The notes under the pieces are model-generated. The model made no database searches and was not told the origin of the DNA. It saw nothing but the letters and a program-made list of their open reading frames with translations. Position numbers and translations under genes: made by a program. Below are positions 9,865 to 16,519 of a DNA stretch of 21,451 nucleotides, piece by piece; position 1 is the first letter of the stretch; every line of letters begins with the position of its first letter. The stretch lies in the NCBI GenBank assembly GCA_021789735.1, contig JAJYJB010000045.1, positions 1 through 21,451 of the forward strand. The letters run 5' to 3'. Origin of the DNA: Nitrospirota bacterium. GTDB taxonomy: Bacteria; Nitrospirota; Thermodesulfovibrionia; Thermodesulfovibrionales; JdFR-88.

Positions 9865-10257
9865 TCATCTTTCCTTTGCCGTTTTCCCGGAGGCCCAGTC
9901 CAGAGCGCCCATGCGCCAGAGATAGGCAAGCGCGGCCGCAAGCACCGCTATGAATATGAGGACCTCGATATACCCGGACCATCCGGCCTCCCTTACCGCT
10001 ACCGCCCAGGAAAATATGAACAGGCTCTCCAGGTCGAACACCACGAAGAACATCGCCACCAGGTAGAACTTCACGTCAAAGCGGATGCGCGCCGTGCCCG
10101 TGGCCACTATGCCAGATTCGTATGGCTGCCCTGTCTCCCGCTCGCGGTGGCGTTGCCCAAGGAAGAACGAAAGCCCCATCATCCCCAGGGCGGTAGCTAT
10201 CGCCAGGAAGAAGTACAGTACCAGAGGCCAAACGCTATGACCGGCCTGCGCGCTCAT
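9865..10257 (-). CDS. nuoA: NADH-quinone oxidoreductase subunit A
   Basis: This is the first gene of the complex I operon. The 130-residue membrane protein has three hydrophobic helices, the conserved GQPYESG loop (residues 43-49) and RFDVKFYLVAMFFVVFDLE, a strong NuoA signature. The ATG at 10255-10257 is the only credible start in frame. A full GGAGGAG (10278-10284) lies 20 bases upstream, separated by a T-rich spacer, a distance well beyond the usual 5-10 bases. The upstream region is shared with a divergently transcribed glycosyltransferase gene, so the operon promoter should lie between 10258 and about 10460. Confidence 0.96.
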   Translation of the reverse strand: MSAQAGHSVWPLVLYFFLAIATALGMMGLSFFLGQRHRERETGQPYESGIVATGTARIRFDVKFYLVAMFFVVFDLESLFIFSWAVAVREAGWSGYIEVLIFIAVLAAALAYLWRMGALDWASGKTAKER

Positions 10258-10324
10258 GTCTGCAAAAAAATAAAAAACTCCTCCCGATATTTGTTATAAA
10301 AAAACTACCATCAAAAAGATAAAA

Positions 10325-10366
10325 GCACAAGCTCAATTCGATCAGTGGGCGGGATTGATCTTGTGC
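10325..10366. repeat. Bipartite inverted repeat in nuoA upstream region
   Basis: The outer arms GCACAA (10325-10330) and TTGTGC (10361-10366) are exact inverted copies. The inner arms GATCA (10340-10344) and TGATC (10356-10360) are also exact. The loop is GTGGGCGGGAT, and a nine-base bulge lies on the left side only. It sits about 70-110 bases upstream of nuoA and overlaps the best plus-strand -35 candidate. It could be an operator or an RNA hairpin in a leader. The sequence alone does not decide between these. Confidence 0.5.
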
Positions 10367-10429
10367 CGTCCGGCAAATTTTTGTGTTAATCTTTTTAACC
10401 GGGCTTTTTCCGGGCGGGACGGGCATAAC

Positions 10430-10442
10430 GGTTTTTGTTTTT
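10430..10442 (-). repeat. A-rich 13-mer AAAAACAAAAACC, copy 3 (upstream of nuoA)
   Basis: Same strand sense as the other copies. It is about 170 bases before nuoA and also lies 18-30 bases before the plus-strand glycosyltransferase ATG, where it reads as a T-rich tract. Confidence 0.6.
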
Positions 10443-10459
10443 CATTTCTTTTTATTTTT

Positions 10460-12181
10460 ATGGGCAATTATCCAGGCGAAGGTCCTCAGGGAGGTACAGA
10501 GAGAGGGAAAGGCGGAACGGCGCTGCCCGCGCTCCTTTTGGGCTTGGCCGTACTTGCCTGTCTCCTTCCGTTTGTGAACAAGGCGTTCAATGTGGACGAT
10601 CCGGTCTACATATGGATCGCACGCCACATCCAGAGAAACCCCCTGGATTTCTTCAGCTTTAACATGAACTGGCGGGGGGTGCTGGAGCCCGTCTGGCGGT
10701 TCAATGAAAACCCTCCCCTGTCCTCCTATTACATTGCCGCAGTTGCGGGTCTTTTCGGCTGGTCGGAGGCCGCCCTGCACATGGCCTTTTTCGCCTTTGC
10801 TGTCGCCGCGGCCATAGGGACCTATTATCTGGCCAGGGAACTCTGCCAAAGGCCTTTGACCGCGGCCCTGGCCGGAGCCCTGACCCCCGTTTTCATCATA
10901 TCAGCAACAACCGTGATGTCCGACATGATGATGACCGCTTTTTGGGTATGGGCAGTGTTCCTGTGGATGAGGGGCTTAGGGGAAAAATCGGTCCCCTATG
11001 TCCTCCTTGCCTCCTTGCTCGTGGCCGCAAGCAGCCTGAGCGAATATGTGGGAGTCAGCCTGGTCCCTCTGCTTCTGATCTATTCGCTGGCCAAAAAACA
11101 GGGCAGATGGGCATGGTTCCTGCTTATACCCGCGGCGACGCTTGCCGGATACGACCGGCTTACCTATGCCCTGTACGGCAAAGACCTTCTTCTGAATGCC
11201 GCTTCCTATGCCGTCACCTACCAGGGAAAAGGTTTTTTGAATTTCATGACCGGGTTGGTCTTTGTGGGCGGGGGCCTGATCTCTGCGTTCTTTTACTCCT
11301 TTTTCATCTGGCGCAAAAGGACGCTCATCGCAGGCGCGCTGGCAATGGCCGCCCTGATGGCCCTTTTCCCGGCACGCGATTTTCTGGCGCTGTTTCCAAC
11401 CGCGCTGGCCAGATACCGCGATGATCCGGCTTTCCACTGGCTTTTTATCGGGCAATTCTATGTGTTTGCGCTTGGTGGGGCAAGCGCTTTGGCGGCAGCT
11501 TTTTCGGACCTCTGGAATTCCAGAGACGCGGAGGCCCTTCTTCTTTTTTCCTGGACAATCGGAATTTTCGTTTTCCTTTGCCTCCTGAACTGGACGATAA
11601 ACTCCCGCACCGTCCTGCTTATGTTTCCCGCCTTAGGCGTGCTTCTCATGAGAACGGCAGGCCGGGCCGGGCTCCCGGGCAAACCGGCCGGGCGTCTTCT
11701 CGTCATTGTTCCCTTGGTCCCTTCGCTTATAATAGCGCTTACTGTGGCCCGGGCTGACTATGACTGGGCAGGCTCCCAACGCGCGGCGGCGGTTTCCATA
11801 AGCGGCAATTACCAGGGGCAGGGCAAAAACCTGTGGTTCATGGGGCACTGGGGGTTTCAGTATTACATGGAAAAGCTCGGGGGAAAGCCGGTGGACCGCA
11901 CGCGCACTGTAGTCCAGCCCGGGGACACTCTCGTCATCCCGGCAAACAACTGCTATGTTTTGCCGCCTTTCCTTTTTGCCAGGTACACGGCCGCCCCTGA
12001 AGTCCGGACAGCGCAGGCGGGCTGGGCCGCAACAATGGACCCCTATGCCGGGGCCGGGTTTTATGGCGACAAGGTATCAGGGCCGCTGCCTTATATAATC
12101 GCGCCGGTCCCCGGGGAGCAGTATTTCATCCTGACAGCGGTCCGGCGGTTTGCCTTCAGCCCTCCGTCAGACGGGAACTGA
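10460..12181 (+). CDS. ArnT/PMT-like family 39 membrane glycosyltransferase
   Basis: This is a 573-residue polytopic membrane protein of the GT-C fold. After a short glycine-rich cytoplasmic start, helix 1 (about 21-39) is followed by NVDDPVYIWIARHI, where D46 and D47 match the catalytic acidic pair in the first external loop of GT39 enzymes. Next comes ENPPLSSYYIA (83-93), also typical. About ten more hydrophobic helices follow to near residue 450, then a soluble C-terminal domain. Such enzymes move a sugar from a polyprenyl-phosphate carrier to lipid, protein or glycan on the outer side of the inner membrane. The acceptor and sugar cannot be read from the sequence. The ATG at 10460 is chosen over TTG codons at 10355 and 10361, which lie in the control region. 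No Shine-Dalgarno precedes it, and the leader is T-rich. The gene is divergent from nuoA and convergent with the FKBP gene. Confidence 0.82.
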   Translation: MGNYPGEGPQGGTERGKGGTALPALLLGLAVLACLLPFVNKAFNVDDPVYIWIARHIQRNPLDFFSFNMNWRGVLEPVWRFNENPPLSSYYIAAVAGLFGWSEAALHMAFFAFAVAAAIGTYYLARELCQRPLTAALAGALTPVFIISATTVMSDMMMTAFWVWAVFLWMRGLGEKSVPYVLLASLLVAASSLSEYVGVSLVPLLLIYSLAKKQGRWAWFLLIPAATLAGYDRLTYALYGKDLLLNAASYAVTYQGKGFLNFMTGLVFVGGGLISAFFYSFFIWRKRTLIAGALAMAALMALFPARDFLALFPTALARYRDDPAFHWLFIGQFYVFALGGASALAAAFSDLWNSRDAEALLLFSWTIGIFVFLCLLNWTINSRTVLLMFPALGVLLMRTAGRAGLPGKPAGRLLVIVPLVPSLIIALTVARADYDWAGSQRAAAVSISGNYQGQGKNLWFMGHWGFQYYMEKLGGKPVDRTRTVVQPGDTLVIPANNCYVLPPFLFARYTAAPEVRTAQAGWAATMDPYAGAGFYGDKVSGPLPYIIAPVPGEQYFILTAVRRFAFSPPSDGN

Positions 12182-12194
12182 CCCTTCGCTTTTC

Positions 12195-12626
12195 TCAGGA
12201 AAGGACCTCAACCACCTCTATCTCAAAAATAAGGTCCTTGCCCGCAAGAGGATGGTTGGCGTCAAGCAAAATGGAATCTTCTTCTACACTGGACACCCTC
12301 ACCCCGATGATCCCGCCATCAGGCTGTCTCATCTGGAGCATCGCGCCTATCTCGGGTTTTATGGAGGCCGGAAAATGCTCTCTCTTCACCTTGAAAACAA
12401 GCTCCTGCTTGAAGGGGCCGTACCCTTCCTCCGGTCCGATGGCGACGGTCTTTGCCTCTCCCGCGCACATCCCGGACACCGCCTCCTCAAAGCCCCGGAT
12501 GAGGTTGCCATTGCCCAGCGTGAACTGCAGCGGCTCCCTGCCCCTTGAGGAATCAAAGACGGTCCCGTCATTGAATTTCCCCGTGTAATGAACTTTTACA
12601 GTATCGCCTTTTCCGGCCTTTTTCAT
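12195..12626 (-). CDS. FKBP-type peptidyl-prolyl cis-trans isomerase, SlyD-like
   Basis: This 143-residue cytoplasmic protein (no signal peptide) speeds proline isomerisation and acts as a folding chaperone. The FKBP core begins DTVKVHYTGKFNDGTVFDSS and includes NLIRGFEEAVSGM. An insert-in-flap region (about residues 65-125, EEGYGPFKQELVFKVKREHF onward) marks it as SlyD-type, and FKBP sequence resumes at LIFEIEVVEVLS. The histidine- and cysteine-rich metal-binding tail of E. coli SlyD is absent, as in many short homologues. The ATG is well supported by AAGGAG about nine bases upstream. Its end lies 13 bases from the end of the convergent glycosyltransferase gene. Its start is divergent from the universal stress protein gene, with 171 bases between them. 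Confidence 0.92.
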   Translation of the reverse strand: MKKAGKGDTVKVHYTGKFNDGTVFDSSRGREPLQFTLGNGNLIRGFEEAVSGMCAGEAKTVAIGPEEGYGPFKQELVFKVKREHFPASIKPEIGAMLQMRQPDGGIIGVRVSSVEEDSILLDANHPLAGKDLIFEIEVVEVLS

Positions 12627-12797
12627 AGGACGCGCTCCTTTTCATGGAAACTAAAGTCTTCTTTTTCACGTGCGGACATCTTCTATAGTCAACCAAACGG
12701 CATTGATTTTTCAAGGGCAAGGCAGGACAAAAAAGCACTGGACTTTGACATCAAAATAGGCTATTAAGTAATAAAATTCAGCGCCGGAGGGCCGCGG
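12627..12797. promoter_or_regulatory. Divergent region between FKBP and universal stress protein genes
   Basis: These 171 bases hold the ribosome-binding sites of both flanking genes and a clear plus-strand promoter (listed separately). For the minus strand, TTGAAA and TATAGA elements exist but are 21 bases apart, so no confident FKBP promoter is called. The palindrome CACGTG lies near 12669. No open frame or RNA gene is visible here. Confidence 0.5.
12745..12774 (+). promoter_or_regulatory. Sigma-70-like promoter of the universal stress protein gene
   Basis: A consensus -35 TTGACA (12745-12750) is followed after 18 bases by TAATAA (12769-12774) within the AT-rich stretch TAATAAAAT. Transcription would start near 12782, only about 16 bases before the ATG. 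That leaves just enough leader for the GGAGGG ribosome-binding site at 12786-12791. The -35 match is perfect; the -10 is weaker. Confidence 0.6.
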
Positions 12798-13250
12798 ATG
12801 GAAGACATAAAAAAGATGCTTCTCATAAGCAGGATGGAGAAAGACTCTCCGAAGGTATTTCACTACGCGGCGTCGATGGCCCACAAGCTGGGCGCCGAAC
12901 TCTTCGTGATGCACTCCGTGCATAATCCGTTTGGCCTTGAAGGGTGGAACCTGCCCGTACCCAACCTTGCGGAAGAGTACAAAAGGCTCCTTGAGGACAC
13001 GCGCCAGCAGCTTGTCTCGATGATCGCCGGGGTAAAGCACAAGGGGTTGAAGATCACCGAGATAATTGCCACGGGCGAACCCACGCATGAGATACTGAAG
13101 ACGGTCAAAGAGCAAAATATAGACGTTTTGCTGCTTGCAGCCCATTCGGAAGGGAAACTTGAACACATGCTTTTCGGCCGGAGCCAGGATGAACTCATCA
13201 GGAGGCTGCCCTGCTCCATCCTGCTTGTAAAAAGCGAGATAGCCGGTTAG
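12798..13250 (+). CDS. Universal stress protein, UspA family, degenerate ATP motif
   Basis: This is a 150-residue single-domain Usp protein of the Rossmann-like alpha/beta fold. It opens with KKMLLISRMEKDSPKVFHYA, has the ATGEPTHEIL segment (91-100) and the fifth-strand motif NIDVLLLAAHSEG, and ends PCSILLVKSE. Family members bind ATP through G-x2-G-x9-G-(S/T). Here the corresponding part, AHSEGKLEHMLFGRSQ, lacks the first glycine and the G-S/T pair is shifted to GRS, so ATP binding is doubtful. Usp proteins usually respond to growth arrest, energy or oxygen stress, but the role here cannot be specified. The ATG has GGAGGG six bases upstream. The gene has its own promoter and terminator and appears monocistronic. 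Confidence 0.9.
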   Translation: MEDIKKMLLISRMEKDSPKVFHYAASMAHKLGAELFVMHSVHNPFGLEGWNLPVPNLAEEYKRLLEDTRQQLVSMIAGVKHKGLKITEIIATGEPTHEILKTVKEQNIDVLLLAAHSEGKLEHMLFGRSQDELIRRLPCSILLVKSEIAG

Positions 13251-13268
13251 GGCCTCTGCAAAAAGCGA

Positions 13269-13293
13269 TGCCGGGGCGATGGCCCCCGGCATT
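13269..13293 (+). terminator. Rho-independent terminator, probably bidirectional
   Basis: The arms ATGCCGGGG (13269-13277) and CCCCGGCAT (13285-13293) pair perfectly across a seven-base loop and are followed by TTTTATTTTTT, a strong intrinsic terminator for the universal stress protein gene. On the minus strand the same stem is followed by CGCTTTTTGC, so it may also stop transcription of the M1/ChaN/PDZ gene, which ends at 13341. Confidence 0.9.
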
Positions 13294-13312
13294 TTTATTT
13301 TTTGTTGCCAGG

Positions 13313-13331
13313 CAAAGAAACCCGGCCGCGT
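13313..13331 (+). repeat. Short direct repeat, copy 1 (downstream flank of the fusion gene)
   Basis: GCAAAGA-AC-CCGGCCGCGT here matches GCAAAGACCGGCCGCGT at 16436-16452 except for a two-base insertion. The two copies bracket the M1/ChaN/PDZ gene, this one ten bases past its stop. The match may be coincidental in G+C-rich DNA. Confidence 0.35.
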
Positions 13332-13340
13332 ATTTTTTTA

Positions 13341-16300
13341 TCAGAGGGTCACTTTTACCGTTATCGTCTTGCTGCCGAACAAAAACCTCTTCCTTACCAC
13401 TTGGACGGTAACGGTCTGCCCTGGCAGCTTGTCAAACAGGGCGACCTTCGCATCGGCCACCGACGCCACCTTCCAGCCGTCTATGGAAATGATCCTGTCG
13501 CCCTTGCGCAGCCCTGCCTCCTTGGCCGGGCTGCCAGGGACGAATCCCACTATCTTGGCCGCCTTTTTCTTCTTTTCAAGAAGCACGCCCAGTTTGCCCG
13601 AAGCCGGCGCGGCCTGGGGCTGCGGGAAAAGCACGTAATCGGCGATGTCCGGGTCAAAGGAGTAAGTCCCGTTTATCAGCGTGACGTATTTTTTCCCCGT
13701 GCGCCTGGCAAACCTGTCCGGAATGCCATAGCCGTTCATGATGTGCCCCGCGCCGGCCAGCACCACCATCTGGTAGCCGGGGTTTTTGTCCAGGAATTCC
13801 GCAACCGACCTTGCCATGGACTCGTCCCACAGGACCTGCGCCTGATAGAAGTTGTCAAAACTGATCCCCTGCGGGTGCACCATGTATATCTCCCTGAGCA
13901 CCTTCCTGTATTTGGCGTTGGACATGTCCATGGTTGCGGGTATCTCCTTAAGCTCCTTCGGGGAAAGAGCGTCAAGGCCACCCTTGGCCACCTTGTCCGT
14001 TATCTCTTTTTGGATATTAAGGGCAATAACCGGGATGCCCTTCGCCCTGGCGTACTCCAGTATCTGCCTGTAGTAGTTATAATTGAAGCCCCATCTCGTG
14101 AAGTACTGGGTTTTTTTCAAAAACTCCCTTTCATCTATCTTCTTTGAGATGAAGTCGTCTATGGCCTTCTGGTAAGGTATCTGGAACATCTCCATGCCTA
14201 TGGCGAACTTTTTCCCCATCCTGTGGAGGGCCATTATGACATCCAGCTCGACCTCGTGGTCCTCGTAGTTGGCATGCCGCTCTCCAATAAAGATGACAGG
14301 CGAGGAGCCGGCCTCGTCTATGACGCGGCTTAAATGCTGCGTCCCGGATGTCTGAATTGCCGGGACTGGTGTTGACAATTTGAATATCATCCCGTTCCTG
14401 CTTGCGCCGGTCTTCTTCTCGATGTTCTTTCCCCCTTCGAACCGAAGGGTCTGGTACTGGCCGTAATGCGGTATCTTATAGGCGGCCTGGTCCACCTCCG
14501 ATTTTGAGGCCGCATGGACCATGGCAACTACATAGGAGGGGTTAAAGGGGTTTTCTTTCACCGTAAACACCAGGCCCCTGGCCGGGATTTCCAGATGGCC
14601 AAAAAGCCTCTTTAAGACGGGGCTGTCAAAACCAAGCACAAGGAAGGAAGATCTCTCCATATCACTCTGTTTCAGGTCCTTCTCCTGTTTGACGGTAAAA
14701 CCCTCCCCCGCGAAGACGTCGATGAGCGAGGAGTATTTCTTTTTGTCCGCCGCCCGGTAGACCAGCAGGCGCTTGGGGCTGCCAAGCAGCCTTGCTATGG
14801 ACGGGGCAAACTCGCCCGGGCCCAGGTGGCGCATGACATCGTAGTTTCCGTCTATAACGAGGCCAGAGGGCCTTTGCTCCTCCGTGGAGACCACATTATA
14901 CGTGTGCAGGGGCTTTCCCACCTGGAGGTTTTCGGTCTTCTCTTTTGCGCCTGTCACGACTGTTACCGGCAGCGTCAACCTGTAAGGCAGGCCTTCCTGC
15001 GCCAGTTCGAAGGAGACCTGCGGCATGCCGTTCAGGACAAGCGCCTCCTGGTTGCCGACAGCAAGCCGGGGGACCCCTTTACGGTCCAGCCACTGGCTGA
15101 AAAACCAGCCCAGGTCCTTTCCGGACTGTTTTTCAAATACCGCCTGTATGTCCGCCCAGGTGGCCATTTTCCATTTGTACTGCGCGATCAGGGCCTTCAG
15201 GGATTTATAAAAGACCTCCCTGCCCACTATGCCTTTCAGCATGTGAAAGAGCATCATGCCTTTGCCATAGCCGACGGCCTCGGAAGCCGGACTGGTCCTC
15301 TCGTAGAATTTCCTGAGAGGAAAATCGTTCTCAGAGGTCACATAGCTCTGAAAATCCGCAAGCATCCTCTTTCTGTATTCAAGGCCCCTCCCCTTCATCT
15401 TGGCGAAACGGTAATCCGTCATCCAGCTGTTCAGGGCCTCAAGCCAGTTGCCCTTGCTGAAGTCCGCATAGACATAGTTGCCCCACCATTGGTGGCCTAC
15501 TTCATGGCCCAGGGACGTTTTGACGATGAAAGGCAGACGGAGAACAACGCCCCCCATCAGGGTGAAGGTGGGCATCGACAGGCCGGTAGGAAGCAGGTTT
15601 TCAACCACGGAGAACCTTTTGTACGGATACGGGACAAGAAGCTTGTCAAACATGGCCAGGTACTTCTTCGTGTACTCGATGTACTCCTTTGCCAGACCCT
15701 GGTCCTTGGGGAAAAAATAGGTGTAGACCCCCACATTGCCCAGAGATGATTTTGTTACAACATAAGGCCCGGCTATAAGGTCTATCCCGGTCAGCGGATG
15801 CTGAAAACTGAAGGCATATCGCTTCCCGCCGGGGGTGCTCACGGAGGATATGTCATCGGCCTCCGATATCGCGGAAAAGTTTGCGGGCACTATCGCGCTC
15901 AGGTCATAGAAGGCCAGGCCGCCCACTGAAGGATACCAGTTTCCTGTCAGCGATATGCCCTTGGCGCTGATAACGCTGGCAGTCATCACCCCGGGGTTTT
16001 CAGGGTCTGACTTATAGGAGCCGCGCGCCGCTTTTTCGTATCTTATCTCCAGAAGGCCCTTCTTTTTGACCCTGATATAGCCGCCTGAGGGCTTTTCATC
16101 AGAGGGTTTGCCATCCAGTGTCATGGAAAGGACATCAAGGCCTCCGACGAACACCTTTGCAGGAGCGGCAAGATCTATCTTTGCGTCCCCGCTCAAGAGG
16201 TTTTTCTCAAGGTCAAATGAGACCGCAAGACTGTACCGTGAATATGAAGTTTTTGCTTTTTCCACCTGCACGCCCTGTGCCATCGCCCTTTGAACCACGG

Positions 16301-16364
16301 GCCCGGACATCCCGGAAAATAAAACCAGAAAAAAAATTATCAAGGCCGTATGCCTTCTGCCCAT
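13341..16364 (-). CDS. Exported M1-type gluzincin / ChaN-like / PDZ fusion protein
   Basis: This is a 1007-residue predicted exported protein. Its signal peptide (residues 1 to about 30) is basic GRRH, then a hydrophobic core, then RAMA before QG, a likely signal-peptidase I site. A beta-rich N-terminal region leads to an M1-like catalytic domain: HEVGHQWWGN (H287, E288, H291), E309 in GNWLEAL, and Y366 in GYGKGMMLFHML. The GAMEN substrate motif of aminopeptidases is not visible; PTGLSMPTFTLM occupies that place. A middle domain (about 525-670) is unassigned. Residues about 675-905 match the ChaN/Tiki-like family, with IGERH (693-697), a GMEMF motif and LAGAGHIMNGYGIP (869-882). A PDZ domain with GSPAKEAGLRKGDRIISIDG ends the protein. 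The ATG at 16362-16364 has GAGGGG ten bases upstream. An earlier ATG at 16424 lacks one and overlaps the promoter. It probably acts in the periplasm or outer envelope; the substrate is unknown. Confidence 0.85.
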   Translation of the reverse strand: MGRRHTALIIFFLVLFSGMSGPVVQRAMAQGVQVEKAKTSYSRYSLAVSFDLEKNLLSGDAKIDLAAPAKVFVGGLDVLSMTLDGKPSDEKPSGGYIRVKKKGLLEIRYEKAARGSYKSDPENPGVMTASVISAKGISLTGNWYPSVGGLAFYDLSAIVPANFSAISEADDISSVSTPGGKRYAFSFQHPLTGIDLIAGPYVVTKSSLGNVGVYTYFFPKDQGLAKEYIEYTKKYLAMFDKLLVPYPYKRFSVVENLLPTGLSMPTFTLMGGVVLRLPFIVKTSLGHEVGHQWWGNYVYADFSKGNWLEALNSWMTDYRFAKMKGRGLEYRKRMLADFQSYVTSENDFPLRKFYERTSPASEAVGYGKGMMLFHMLKGIVGREVFYKSLKALIAQYKWKMATWADIQAVFEKQSGKDLGWFFSQWLDRKGVPRLAVGNQEALVLNGMPQVSFELAQEGLPYRLTLPVTVVTGAKEKTENLQVGKPLHTYNVVSTEEQRPSGLVIDGNYDVMRHLGPGEFAPSIARLLGSPKRLLVYRAADKKKYSSLIDVFAGEGFTVKQEKDLKQSDMERSSFLVLGFDSPVLKRLFGHLEIPARGLVFTVKENPFNPSYVVAMVHAASKSEVDQAAYKIPHYGQYQTLRFEGGKNIEKKTGASRNGMIFKLSTPVPAIQTSGTQHLSRVIDEAGSSPVIFIGERHANYEDHEVELDVIMALHRMGKKFAIGMEMFQIPYQKAIDDFISKKIDEREFLKKTQYFTRWGFNYNYYRQILEYARAKGIPVIALNIQKEITDKVAKGGLDALSPKELKEIPATMDMSNAKYRKVLREIYMVHPQGISFDNFYQAQVLWDESMARSVAEFLDKNPGYQMVVLAGAGHIMNGYGIPDRFARRTGKKYVTLINGTYSFDPDIADYVLFPQPQAAPASGKLGVLLEKKKKAAKIVGFVPGSPAKEAGLRKGDRIISIDGWKVASVADAKVALFDKLPGQTVTVQVVRKRFLFGSKTITVKVTL

Positions 16365-16385
16365 ATGGATTGCACCCCTCAGCGG

Positions 16386-16407
16386 TCTATGGATTTTTTC
16401 CCATAGA
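16386..16407. repeat. Operator-like inverted repeat at the fusion gene promoter
   Basis: The arms TCTATGG (16386-16392) and CCATAGA (16401-16407) are perfect seven-base inverted copies around an eight-base T-rich loop. On the minus strand the repeat begins at the last base of the -10 element and covers the expected transcription start. That placement suits a repressor site, or a hairpin at the extreme 5' end of the mRNA. Confidence 0.5.
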
Positions 16408-16434
16408 TTATATCTCTTTTCCATTATTTTTTAA
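16407..16434 (-). promoter_or_regulatory. Sigma-70-like promoter of the M1/ChaN/PDZ gene
   Basis: Reading the minus strand, TTAAAA (16429-16434) is followed after 16 bases by a perfect TATAAT (16407-16412). Start of transcription would be near 16400, giving a leader of about 36 bases before the ATG at 16364. Its -35 is 22 bases from the -35 of the divergent SDR promoter, so the two are back to back. Confidence 0.65.
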
Positions 16435-16435
16435 C

Positions 16436-16452
16436 GCAAAGACCGGCCGCGT
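16436..16452 (+). repeat. Short direct repeat, copy 2 (between divergent -35 boxes)
   Basis: GCAAAGACCGGCCGCGT occupies the gap between the two divergent -35 elements. It repeats the sequence at 13313-13331 with a two-base difference in length. The position would suit a shared regulator-binding site, but only the location argues for this. Confidence 0.35.
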
Positions 16453-16456
16453 GCTA

Positions 16457-16484
16457 TTGACCCTGCCGGGCAAGGTAATAAAAT
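16457..16484 (+). promoter_or_regulatory. Sigma-70-like promoter of the SDR gene
   Basis: TTGACC (16457-16462, five of six to consensus) and TAAAAT (16479-16484, five of six) are separated by 16 bases. Transcription would begin near 16491, giving a leader of about 94 bases that contains the hairpin at 16520-16545. Confidence 0.65.
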
Positions 16485-16519
16485 GGAAGTAAGGGGGTTT
16501 TTTGATCGGCTTTTTTAAA

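Larger units (their letters stand above)
10258..10459. promoter_or_regulatory. Divergent control region between nuoA and GT39 gene
   Basis: About 200 bases separate the nuoA start from the opposite-strand glycosyltransferase start. The region contains the nuoA ribosome-binding sequence at 10278-10284. On the minus strand it has a TATAAC (10293-10298) that could be a -10 element, but no matching -35 was found at 16-18 bases. On the plus strand, TTGTGC (10361-10366) followed after 17 bases by TGTTAA (10384-10389) is a weak promoter candidate for the glycosyltransferase gene. A bipartite inverted repeat at 10325-10366 and an A-rich 13-mer at 10430-10442 are listed separately. Promoter positions here are tentative. 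Confidence 0.45.

Noticed and set aside
14826..15749. A 307-codon plus-strand open frame opposite the M1/ChaN/PDZ gene
   Set aside because: It covers the antisense of the HEVGH zinc site and neighbouring conserved sequence, and is a frame shadow.
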